A stretch of 64,000 nucleotides of DNA, taken from NCBI GenBank assembly GCA_947359465.1, contig OX375874.1, forward strand, positions 95,427,172 to 95,491,171, read 5' to 3'. Positions 52,001 through 61,100 of the stretch are shown here, piece after piece (positions within the stretch are counted from its first letter, which is position 1; the number at the start of each line of letters is the position of its first letter). Below the pieces are notes generated by a model. That model was not told the origin of the DNA. It searched no databases and was given only the letters and a program-made list of their open reading frames with translations. The translations under genes were made by a program, and so were the position numbers. The DNA comes from Metellina segmentata (taxonomy: Eukaryota; Arthropoda; Arachnida; Araneae; Tetragnathidae).

Positions 52001-54454
52001 AAACCATAAAATAATTTATTACACTCCTATGATGCATATAGCTACCCCAAAATGCACTTTTCCAATGAATTTTAGATAAAGATGGTGTTAAGTAGCATTT
52101 AAACTCAAATTGTAAAATTATCAGAAAAGCACGTTTTAATGTAAATTTTTATAAAATTTCTTAACTGGTTTTTTAGAGCTCAAAAGTAAAAGGGAAGATA
52201 GACAAAAGATTTTTGAAATCCTAGAATGACAATGCAAAAATTTTCCTAGAGCTAATTTTCAATTGGAATTTTAAGATGTTTTGTAGTTAATATCTTGCAC
52301 AGATGGTGATTAAAATGAGCTAGAGTAGAATTTTTAATATTTGATGGATTTTAGAATTTTTTGGTACAGCTTTTATATAAAGTCTTACAGTAACACACAC
52401 ACTTTAGGCAAGCTTTGTGTTGTATAAGAATTTCTAAGAAAAAAACACTGTTAGTGGAACATTAACAAAACATTTTAATAGAAAAACAAATCCACACAAT
52501 TGATTATTTTTACCCCAAAAGATTGGTATTTAATTTTTAGAAAAAATTCTATTTCTCTGAAATCTTTTTATAGAAGTTGGTTCAAGTAATTCTAACGGAA
52601 CCAGGCCAGTGGCAGATTTAGGGGGCTATATATACTGACCCAAAGCAGCAAAATACTTATAAAAATACCAAAGACCCCAACAATAAATGTTTACCAATTT
52701 AAAAATAAAAATGACATGTTGCGGGGGCGGCCAATTGCTGGTAGCACTAGACGGCAGAAGTATAAATCCACCACTGAACCAGGCTATATAATATGAACAT
52801 TATAAAGATATCATTAATTCCAGAAAACTAGAGGAACAAAGATCTCACTACAAAAATTAACCAAGTGTGTTGTCACAAATCATCAAATCTGTACCAAATA
52901 TTTATCTCAAAGTGCAGAACAGTGTTAGGTCTAGTAATTGATCACAACCCATTAAGTAATAGCTATTAAAGTTTTTTTTTTAATTCAAATATTTATGCAT
53001 AAATTTTAGCAATTGCAAGTATATTTATCTAAAATTTTGCTAAACTAAAACTTTTTATGCATGATAAGCCTGTAGATGGTCGTCAATATTTGTATTTATA
53101 TTCTAAGAAAACTTTTAAAAGAACAAACAATCCAATATTAAACATAATTATAATGGTTGGTACTAATATCAAACAAGTAAACTAATTAATATGTATAATA
53201 AACTAATATTAAAGAAATAAATAAGTGTTACAGTAACATTAAAGTATTCTTTGGTATAAATTATAAAAGAAACTTAAATCAGTCAAAGCAAATTCCAATC
53301 ATTTCCCCCCAAATAACATAAAACAAAATCCACATTTTTATTTTTACCAGATAAAAATGATCTGATCTCAACTGCAAAGCATGTCTTTTTGGAATGGACT
53401 TTTTTTTGCAGCAACTATGTATTATATATTTTTTAAATATGTTTTATACTATATTTGTTTTCATTTTATCAGTGTTACCTTCACATTTTTCAAATTCATT
53501 ACCTTACACCAATGAACTATTTTCTTTGTTGGTTTCAAATAATCAGTTCAGTAAAATTATTTTTTCATCTTTTAACTTTTTCTTATTTTATCCTTTCCTT
53601 CACAACATAACCACTGCTGCATGGGACAATCGCTCTTTTCCATTTACACCTTTCGTTTGAGCCACGACTCATTTGGGAATAGCACATGATCTGGAATTAG
53701 AATGCAAAACCACAGAATTGACCAGTTAGGTCAATTACTGGAACGCATGCAGTTTTCTTACACCAGAGGATTGATCACAATGTTTGACTTAAAATTTATA
53801 TGAAAAACTACTATGTATATCAAAATTAGAGCTATTTATATTGCCAAACTTTATTTCAAAATAAAGTTTAGAATCAAGATTCATTAAGAGTGAAGCATCA
53901 CTCCTCATAACAAGTCCAATGTACTTAGATTTCTAAGATCTCGATTTGACATCTTACTTTAATTTTTATCAATCGAATGAAATTAATGAACTTTAGATAG
54001 GTTACCATTTATTCCTGTTATTCATTGGCTATAAGAATGCAAATGTAATTCATTGTGGAATAAATTGGTTTGTTTTATGAGGAAATGTTCAATTACTGAT
54101 AGATGTGTCAGGGACTGGCTGGTTGACCATTTTCAAAGATATTAGAGTGATAAACAGCAATCCAATTAGGACACTTTGTTAGAAGTAATTCATTTTTTTT
54201 TCTTCTAAACTCTCGAAAACTTTACATACCTCTCCGTGTAAAATTTTCAAAGCTAAAAATATCGAAAATTTAAATTTCTTGATATCCATATCAATAGCAG
54301 AATAACCATATTGTTCACCAAAATCCCTGAAACAATAAAAACAAATTACAATCAACAACTTCAAGTATATATTTTGCCTAGCATTCAAAAATGTTTCACA
54401 TACTTACAATCGTATATCCATGTAAAACTTGTTATTGGTGAAATTCGAATTCAT
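39936..54454 (-). CDS. RPP14: Ribonuclease P/MRP protein subunit p14, complete five-exon gene
   Basis: Rpp14 is a small protein subunit of nuclear RNase P, which removes the 5' leader of tRNA precursors. Five minus-strand exons (54408-54454, 54230-54326, 47120-47196, 40108-40186, 39936-40013) join in phase to 378 nt, giving 125 residues plus stop, close to the 124 residues of human RPP14. Family signatures line up in order: FYMDIRLDF, KFKFSIFLALKILHGE, IIPVDILKY, KVWSALTLFSSYEG, CVFRIYKVSP. All borders are GT-AG. Introns 2 and 3 are about 7 kb each and filled with transposons, while introns 1 and 4 are 81 and 94 bp. The gene converges on the dynein gene. Identification rests on my memory of the family rather than a search. 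Confidence 0.85.
40108..40186 (-). CDS. RPP14: Rpp14 exon 4
   Basis: The first base completes Lys, then DISKVWSALTLFSSYEGADC and VFRIYK follow. This corresponds to the LWSSLTLLGSYxGxxCAFRV block of the family. The donor is GTAACT. Confidence 0.85.
41115..44193 (-). mobile_element. hAT-like element, longer inverted copy (Rpp14 intron 3)
   Basis: The ends are CAGGGGTTCTAACAGG on the left and the complement of CAGGGCTTATAATATG on the right. AGATTG directly abuts both ends (41109-41114 and 44194-44199). The minus strand encodes broken pieces of the same protein as 36760-37714, including LDEWKLLQREFEDEG, VDPKYLILSKLVYAAL and, further upstream, MIGSNGPNVNKSVF. Many stops and frameshifts make it inactive. 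The 6-bp flank is unusual because hAT elements normally duplicate 8 bp. Confidence 0.7.
42663..42917 (-). pseudogene. transposase fragment within the hAT-like element
   Basis: An open 84-codon piece encodes MRLGAEIVQVLEVAMSW, KPIDVYCDQFFRLGDIS and DPKYLILSKLV. It then diverges where the sister copy continues into SPSHGSAD, showing a frameshift. Confidence 0.6.
44194..45539 (-). other. part of Rpp14 intron 3
   Basis: AT-rich, with a (TA)n run near 44829-44846. No exon or transposon recognised. Confidence 0.5.
45540..46440 (+). mobile_element. Helitron-like copy ending in CTAG (Rpp14 intron 3)
   Basis: The 3' end reads CACGGGCAACGCTGTGCTGA then CCTGCTAG at 46433-46440, followed by T, matching the family terminus. 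The interior repeats GATTTGAAATCTGCGGAAAA and AAAGATAGAGTAAAAATTTC twice. The 5' boundary is uncertain. At 45542-45853 both strands are open for about 100 codons, with no recognisable product. Confidence 0.6.
47120..47196 (-). CDS. RPP14: Rpp14 exon 3
   Basis: The exon follows a TTTCATTGCAG acceptor and encodes MGCIIPVDILKYREKDRRAF and IRVPS, ending two bases into a Lys codon before GTTAGT. It matches the family segment LPLDILTYxEKxxxAILR as I recall it. Confidence 0.85.
47197..49314 (-). other. part of Rpp14 intron 2
   Basis: AT-rich. A 98-codon open stretch at 47953-48249 on the plus strand has no recognisable homology and low-complexity composition, so I do not call it a gene. Confidence 0.45.
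49315..49382 (-). mobile_element. SINE copy, tail half, split by a pogo-like insertion
   Basis: GGTTGGGTTTTATGGTGCAA and the following segment are the complement of the SINE tail seen at 14700-14765. The copy resumes at 51605 on the other side of the pogo-like element. Confidence 0.6.
49383..51604. mobile_element. pogo-like DNA transposon with perfect 24-bp terminal inverted repeats
   Basis: The terminal inverted repeats are identical over 24 bp (GGGGAAGACGGGGTACAATG plus GAAC-type continuation, written as GGGGAAGACGGGGTAC...ATGAAAC), with TA on both sides (49381-49382 and 51605-51606). A 15-bp motif GTTTCATTGTACCCC occurs about nine times in both orientations near the two ends. A degenerate transposase is encoded on the minus strand at about 49818-50880. 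The element sits inside an older SINE within Rpp14 intron 2. Confidence 0.88.
49818..50880 (-). pseudogene. pogo/jerky-type DDE transposase, decayed
   Basis: Minus-strand pieces read IPRVNFKFKLNGAVCGTVGD, TKSGWMNGDIFVNVL, ENPVLLIMDYHESHIAI (the MD-HxSH block with a catalytic Asp), then NDWMLCNPGRTISIYEI and ITPQNITKGFSATGIWPFNR, a hallmark of pogo-family transposases. A Lys-rich stretch and an acidic end (SEDDNDPDYFPAPDDH) follow. An open frame of 115 codons spans 50129-50476, but stops and frameshifts interrupt the rest. The N-terminal helix-turn-helix was not found. Confidence 0.8.
51605..51750 (-). mobile_element. SINE copy, head half, split by a pogo-like insertion
   Basis: The segment contains GACAGAGAAATACACCCAGG, the complement of the SINE body at 14655-14690, and a degenerate tRNA-like head ending near 51750. 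It continues the copy interrupted at 49382. Confidence 0.6.
52607..52776. mobile_element. 170-bp hAT-type MITE with perfect 8-bp duplication
   Basis: The inverted ends CAGTGGCAGATTTA and the complement of CAGTGGTGGATTTA are flanked on both sides by AACCAGGC (52599-52606 and 52777-52784). It is too short to code for a transposase. Confidence 0.85.
52785..54229 (-). other. 5' part of Rpp14 intron 2
   Basis: AT-rich with a LINE tail fragment at 53066. Nothing else recognised. Confidence 0.5.
53066..53100 (+). repeat. LINE 3'-tail fragment
   Basis: AGCCTGTAGATGGTCGTCAA followed by TATTTGTATTTAT matches the 3' end of the CR1-like LINE at 28015-28054. Only the tail was copied here. Confidence 0.55.
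54230..54326 (-). CDS. RPP14: Rpp14 exon 2
   Basis: The exon follows a TTGTTTCAG acceptor and encodes DFGEQYGYSAIDMDIKKF and KFSIFLALKILHGE. This is the core helix of the family, ending before a GTATGT donor in phase 0. Confidence 0.85.
54408..54454 (-). CDS. RPP14: Rpp14 exon 1 (start codon)
   Basis: ATG at 54452-54454 opens MNSNFTNNKFYMDIR. The next in-frame ATG lies 11 codons later, inside the conserved strand, so the first is preferred. The donor GTAAGT splits a Leu codon after two bases. Confidence 0.8.
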
Positions 54455-54650
54455 TTTGACAATAGGAAAAACTTGACCACAAATTCACGTTTTTGTGCTG
54501 TCTTTGCTTTGTTTCAGAACAGCTGTGCTTTCAGATTTCGATCTTTTTTTGTATTATGCAGAATTATGCTATCCTTAACGACCTCGGTTCTCTAAAACAC
54601 GGACAGGGTTTCACGTGTTTCGAGGTTTGTTTATGTTTTCATTTTCAAAT
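54455..54650 (-). promoter_or_regulatory. probable Rpp14 5' UTR and promoter region
   Basis: The stretch upstream of the Rpp14 ATG is less AT-rich than its surroundings and carries a palindromic CACGTG (E-box type) at 54612-54617. No TATA box is evident. The assignment is positional. Confidence 0.3.
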
Positions 54651-54799
54651 GTTACGATAACGATGGTTTTGATAATTTTATAGATGGTAACTTTTTATCG
54701 ATTATTATTAAAATCTAACTATAGAGGGCGCAAGTGTTCTTGGCAAATGTTTCTGGGGAAATTTAATATTTTCACGAAAATGCTCTCAAGTCCGCGATA

Positions 54800-55050
54800 G
54801 CCCGGTGGGTGATGGTTTAGGTAATGGTAACTGGAGGGTAACGAAATCAAATCAAAATGAAAAAACTTCGTGTACAAAGGGGCTGGGAGTTTGGAGAGTG
54901 GGGTGCCACTTCAGGAATTACCTTGTCATCTGACCGTGGTTCAATATTTCGTGATGCCCTTGTATCTTTCCCTTTCTTGACTGATCTTGGACACAAGGAC
55001 TGTCACGAATAGCCCATTGTGTTGCTCCAGTATGATGTTAAATTAAATAC
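54800..55050 (+). mobile_element. SINE copy, head degenerate
   Basis: It shares GGAGTTTGGAGAGTGGGGTG and CATCTGACCGTGGTTCAA with the copy at 55116-55345. Its start CGATAGCCCGGTGGGTGATGG is a decayed tRNA-like head. Confidence 0.6.
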
Positions 55051-55115
55051 CTACCTTCTTAACTCAATAATGCTAAAACTTGAATATTTTTTTTCACTTT
55101 TCATTCAAACTGAAG

Positions 55116-55345
55116 CCGACCAACCGGTATAGTGGTTAAGGTGTTAGCCTCTAGATCGGAAGGTTCCTGGTTCGAATCCGGGTATGGATGTTTGTAAACG
55201 TATGGTGTAGAGGCGGCTGGTGCACCTTAAATCTGTCGTGGCCGAAAGTCCTCACGTTGGGTTGGCGTGGAAGTTTGGAGAGTGGGGTGCCAGCTCAGGT
55301 GTTGCTTCGTCATCTGACCGTGGTTCAAAATGCGCGCGGCAGCCA
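55116..55345 (+). mobile_element. tRNA-derived SINE with well preserved A and B boxes
   Basis: The head reads CCGGTATAGTGGTTAAGGTG with a B box CCTGGTTCGAATCCGGG, arranged as in a tRNA gene. It is followed by a body with GAAGTTTGGAGAGTGGGGTG. It is the best preserved member of the family also seen at 54.8, 57.5, 58.0 and 61.1 kb. Confidence 0.7.
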
Positions 55346-56681
55346 TTTTTCTACCAGAATCGGTTGCTGGGCGAATATGTTTCTTCCATCGGTTTCCCAC
55401 ATTTCCTCCTCTCTCTTTCTTTTGGCGATAGTGTTTATGTCCCGTAATTTTTATGCTCACGACTTATTGAACTTGTTTACGTGAATATTAACAAGAAAAT
55501 GAATAAAGTTAAGCTTATAACTTCAGTGTTAAATAAAATAAGATCTGATGTGTTGTTTCTCTCAGGCACAAGTTTTTTCTTTAAATTCTTTCCATGCTGT
55601 ACAGCATGTGTGATAGAAGTTTACGCATTAATTTTATAACATTAAATAAAAAATAGATTTGAAATGTCCTACTATTAATGGATAGTTCCTTAAAATGAAA
55701 CTTTCTTTCAACCAACTGCTCAACACATGTAGTTTTTTTTTAGTGTGATTAATCCTTTCCTTACATTAACCGAACCAGAAAAGATACTGAACATTTTTAT
55801 TTGACCTTTTTAATGCATAACACAAAATTTTAACCCACTTAAATTTAATTTTAAGTTTCATCCATTTATACAAGTCAAAAGACATGTAATTTCAAAAATA
55901 ATCAACACCATCAGTACACATTTGTTAAAAAATCTACCACATTTTCATATGAAAAATAGAATTAACAGATTGAAACTAAATTATGAGCAAATATTGGCCT
56001 AAACATACAAGAATAATCTCAAGATAAAAAATAGTTAACAGCATTTGTACGCATTTATATCCAAATTCACAGATAAATGTTGATGTGGTGGTTTTGTTCC
56101 GAGATCTAGCAGCAAAATAAAGATGAAAGTTTGCATCAAAAATAACACTTTTATATAAACATTTCTTTTATTCTTTTTTTTTAAAGCATTGCTACAATTT
56201 ACTCTCTGCTTTTCTGATGATTCAATTCGGCTTAGGTTATTGAAAACCTATAATAAGGAAACAGCTAAAAAAAAAAACGCATTACCAAAAGTTTAAAACT
56301 TGCTAACTGCCTTTGGCGCGATGTTTACATCGCCAAAGTAGCGGGAAACAGCATGTTGTTAAAAAAAAGCTATTTACTTAAAAAGTCTTCAAATTTACAC
56401 TGACAAAACACTAAAATAATTATAAATAAACATTCTAGAACACGAATAAGCTATATTTTCTTTTTAATTTAATATACACACGTTTTTCTCGAACACACAA
56501 AAAGTTCCCATGTTAAGTCTACGGGAGCTGGGAAAAGACCGCTTCGGGCGGTAGAAAAGGTCTCTAAGCCAATCAGAAAGTGTTTCCCGTATGTCGCCAC
56601 TCTTATTATATAGGCACTCTAGCTGAAACAACATTCTAGTAACATGATAAGTTTTATCATTCCTTGAATGTATGAAACAGG
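55346..56681. other. intergenic sequence upstream of Rpp14
   Basis: AT-rich. A CCAAT motif near 56569 followed by TATATA near 56608 and short hairpins near 56314 and 56540 look promoter-like, but I found no exon downstream on the plus strand. Confidence 0.35.
56314..56342. repeat. perfect-arm hairpin
   Basis: CTTTGGCG-CG-ATG and CATCGCCAAAG form an 11-bp stem with a 2-base bulge around a TTTA loop. A second short hairpin (ACCGC-TTCGG-GCGGT) lies near 56540. No RNA family was recognised. Confidence 0.4.
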
Positions 56682-57405
56682 CAGGATTGGGTCGTTACTC
56701 GTTTAAATGTAACTTGTTACAATTGAAATAACTTTTCGAAAAAAAGAGGAATTACCTGTAAAATTACTACGTTTCCATAGTAACACATTACAATTACTTT
56801 TAAGATTACTTTTTACGACAAGATTCCATATTTACAAATGTTTTAAAATAATGTAGAGATCAACAAACGAAAGATTTTTTATCAACTGTATAACATCGTT
56901 ATAAGAAAATCTATTTATTGTAATACAGCAAAAGCTGCATCTCAAAATTTTTGTCTCTTACGCGGCTGAGTTTGGGTTCGAAGACACAAACCGCCAGAAC
57001 TAAACAATCTTTCAACAGCCGCACTGGCTGGCAATGGAGTATTTTATTTTACAAACATACTTTTTACTGTAGGTAGAGCACAGAATGCAGACAAACTAGA
57101 ATCTTTGTTTTGAAAAATAAGTGGATAACTTAAAATCGGCAGAAGGATGTCGTTTTCAGTCTCAAAAAATTCATCGTCACTGCTAGATGAATGTTTGTTA
57201 TCATCAGTACAACCAGTAGGAAAGGCTTCATTTTTGTGAGCATATTTCTCTTCTATGATATTTTCTCTTTGAAGAACAAAACTTACTTTTATCGAAAATT
57301 ATGTAACGAATTTCCTGTAAAATTACTGGTTTTCAAATGTAACGAATTACATAAGATTACTGCAAGAAGTAATTATTACAAGTAACGCGCTACCGCCCAA
57401 CCCTG
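56682..57405 (-). mobile_element. hAT element, deleted, with perfect 8-bp duplication
   Basis: The terminal repeats (CAGGATTGGGTCGTTAC on the left, the complement of CAGGGTTGGGCGGTAGC on the right) are flanked by GAAACAGG at 56674-56681 and 57406-57413. On the minus strand near 57035-56950 lies LPASAAVERLFSSGGL, the hAT C-terminal dimerisation signature. Most of the transposase has been lost. Confidence 0.85.
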
Positions 57406-57454
57406 GAAACAGGGATACATACATCTCACAAAATAGTAGTGCTCTCTGATAAGG

Positions 57455-57745
57455 GGGCCGCATTAGCCCAGTTGGAAGAGTAACGAATCAGCAACCGTTG
57501 GGTTGCGAATTCTAAACTCGACCAAAGAATGTAGTATACATGGGGGCTGGTGCAAGTTAAACATGTCATGGCGTCAAGTTGGTGTGTTATGGTAGTTTGG
57601 CGAGTGAGTATTTGCTCAGGTGTTGCCTCGTCATCAGACGTGCTTCAAAAATATGAGTTGTCCTCGGTTCTTTCTCCTACAGGTTTATCCTGGACCGTCG
57701 CCAATCACGTTGCAGCAGTGTGACGTTAATTCAAATACCCTTTCA
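57455..57745 (+). mobile_element. tRNA-derived SINE
   Basis: The head GGGGCCGCATTAGCCCAGTT with a GTTGCGAATTC B box is followed by the same body as the 55-kb copies (GGTAGTTTGGCGAGTGAG, CAGGTGTTGCCTCGTCATC), ending TGTGACGTTAATTCAAATAC. Confidence 0.6.
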
Positions 57746-58012
57746 TACTTAGAATGCACAGAAAACCCTCACATTGCACATGGGAAAGATTTTCAGTAAA
57801 AACAAAACAAAATGAAAATTTATTTTCTGTTTCGCATTTTTCTGGGTTACTATAACTTGCAGTGGGGCTACGGTTTCCCAGTCAGTAAATAGTTGATTAA
57901 CATCGCATTGGAGTTACACAACGAGCTATATGCGAAGGTTCGGGATCATTCCAGAAGGAAAAGATTTGAATACACACAGTAATTTCGAACCACGGTGTGA
58001 TGACAAGATAAA

Positions 58013-58185
58013 GGAGAATATTAGCAACCAGAGGGTCGAGAGTTCGGAATTCAATCAAAAACTATTGTGTACCACAGGATTGGTGCACATTTAACCTTTT
58101 ATTGTCTTAAACGTCCTTGCATTGGAGTGGAACCTCGCCATCTTACCATGGTTCAAAATTACTGTTATCCTCGGATCAATTCGGA
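58013..58185 (+). mobile_element. SINE fragment
   Basis: It shares GGTTGGTGCACATTTAA-like and CCATCTTACCATGGTTCAAA segments with the preceding SINE copies and is more decayed. Confidence 0.4.
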
Positions 58186-58189
58186 ATTT

Positions 58190-61100
58190 GATTGTCGAAG
58201 TACTGAAATACTATTCGAAATACCAACCAATGCAGAGCGTTAGTATCCGAGTAAATGCTTTGGGGGTTTCCGTTTCATCGACGCTCTTGGGATGCGGATC
58301 GTAGGCACCGACGGACCAGTCAATGGGTGTCAGGATTTTATAGAACTAGAAATCTTATACCCAAGACAGAATCCTAGGAGCTATCTTACAAGAAATGCTC
58401 GTAAAATGTTGCCTTGATTGGATGTCTTCACAAACAAGTACGACTTCTTCCTTGTCCAGCGTAGTCAACCCCATTGAAACCTAGTAGGATTTCTCAAAAA
58501 TTGATCCATATTATCACCCGCAGGCAGAACTGACGAATTCGTGCATGCTAAATCAGCGTAGAACATGATATTAGTCATCCAGAAATTCATCTGTCAATTT
58601 CATTCCATGTGCAAGCTATTAAAACTAAAGGACATGGAAATTACTGCTTTTAGCTATGTTCCTTAAGAACTAGTTTTATATTTTCAATCATTTATATGTT
58701 GTGCCATGTGTCGATACTCAAATGAATTTCATGCAGTCTTTGTTGGGATTGTATTTTCAATGAATATAACAGTATATTATGGTGACTAATACTGTCTTGC
58801 AAATGCACAAATATCTCATTAAATATAAATGTAGAAATTTAAAAAGTTTGAGTAATGCCATCTGCCAATAAATGCAAATCGTGCATTTTTAAAAACACCT
58901 GATTCTATCAATTTAAATGTGTAAAACTTCTACATGTTTCAAAAATAATTTTCTCCTTCAAACATTTTATGGGCCAAAATATATTTATTGCATCTTATTT
59001 CTTAATGTTTTGTACTGCCAAAAGGAAATTCCTATAATTTTTATGTAGAAATGATTCACTCAAATTATTGAAGCAACAATTTTATTTTCCTTTGTAAAGC
59101 TAATTTAAAACAATGTGGAATTGTGAACAAAAGAGCAACATTAATTGTTGCAATTCATCAATAATAAAAGCTGCTACATTTTCATGCATGATAACTATGA
59201 ACACAGAATGTAGAAAATGCAATAAATGATTATAATATTTTCAACATACACAAGACAGCAAATGACAAGTTCAGAAAAGCGAGGATTCTGAATAATGCAA
59301 GCAAATATCAGAAGGAAATGCTAAAGTCACAATTATTATTTGAAATGCACAGTGAATTCTAACGATTTTCAGATTACAAACCCTTATGTAGGGAAACAAG
59401 CACCTTGCAAAATCACATTTCTCAATCACTGAGTAAAAATAACAACTAAACTCTGTGTGGAACAAACACACTGCTTGATACCCTGTCTACCTCAAGTATT
59501 GCATACACAAAAATTGAAAAACAAAAAATATATTTACATCAGAAATGCTTGCACACCTTTTGGATTGCAATCAATGGAGTCATTTGATTGATTGAAGAAT
59601 TCACTTCGAAAGACATTTATACACACATATAAAGTTCAATAAAACATAATTAATATTTTCATTCATAGTGCACTAAAACTATGATGAACATATAATAAAA
59701 GAATTTTCTTTTATAAGTTTAGTATAATTTTCAAAAAAAGAATCTTTTATATTTCACAGCAATCGTAACCATCAAAAACTCAGCAACTGATTAAAATGTT
59801 CAACAATTTAAAATTATGATCAACACTAATCTAAAAATTCAATAATTTTAAAACAGAATTTAAAAAAAACATTCACATATAAATGAGTCAGTAAACTATT
59901 TCAAACTAAATCATGGAATTTTTATGCATATCACAGACACTTAAAAATCGAAAGAATAATTTTCAAACTATCAAAGGGAAATTAAACAAAACATTGAAAA
60001 AAAACTATGAAATAAGCGTGAATCACAATGCAGCCATTTACTTAAGTAGCTTTTATACAACACAAATGCTTAAATCTTACATTTTGATCAGACGTTAGCT
60101 AAGAAGTGTACAACTAATGAAAACTATACAGTATTGTTTGCCAAAAGTCTTGTTAATGCAACTCCAATTTTTAAACTTTAAAAAAATTGTCACATGATTA
60201 AACATTGTAGTCAATCTGGTAGATTTATGTGCATGATTTTTCAATACAATATAGTAGGAACCTAGATCATCACAATTCTTAAGAGCAGAAATATAGAACA
60301 TGCTCTAAATGAACCAATTTTATTATGGCACGAAAGAGACATATGTGGCACTGAATTAAGGAAACAAAGATTTTTATTGAATTCATCAAATATTTTGATA
60401 AGTCTAACGTTATAATTTATGTTTAATTGTTCCACCTTTCACTATACGGGCCAACAATAAAAGACCAAGTAAAATTAAAAGCTGGATGCATGAGAAATTT
60501 AAAAATGCAATGCAATCTCACTGAACACTTTACTACACAAACAATAAAGAACACAAAATGTGCACTATCTTGGTAAGAATTATCACATTGCAAATAGGGG
60601 CAGGGTCTTGCAAAAACTGGGGATGGGTATAAATATGGTACACAAAAAATAAAATTAAAATGCACAGAAATCCATAAGAAAAGAAAGTCAACTAATTTCC
60701 GAAACAGGCCATAGTAATAAAATACTGCCTGGTCAGCCATGATATGTAAAAAACATTTTCAAAACAAGAAATGAAAAATAATTTTCTTCAAATTTGGGAC
60801 CTTTAAAAAGTTGACTAGGGGAGAAATTATATGGCATCAACACGACCTATAAATCAAAACATAACAAATTTTAAACAAATTCTAAACCTATGGTGATATT
60901 ACTTTTAACAGGAACAATTTCGAAAATCTAACATATAATAGGAACTTTTTAAACTATGAAATTAAACACAAAAAAAAAGATGAAATATGTAATAAAAGGA
61001 AAATTAGCTGTAGTAATAGAATATGAAGTCTTTCACCCTATACATGTTTTAAAAATTAATTGAACTAATTAATCAGTTCCAAAATAACAAATTCTAAAGT

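Noticed and set aside
55116..55186. Possible tRNA gene
   Set aside because: A and B boxes are good, but the anticodon arm and acceptor stem are poor and the sequence continues into a repeated body, so it is a SINE.
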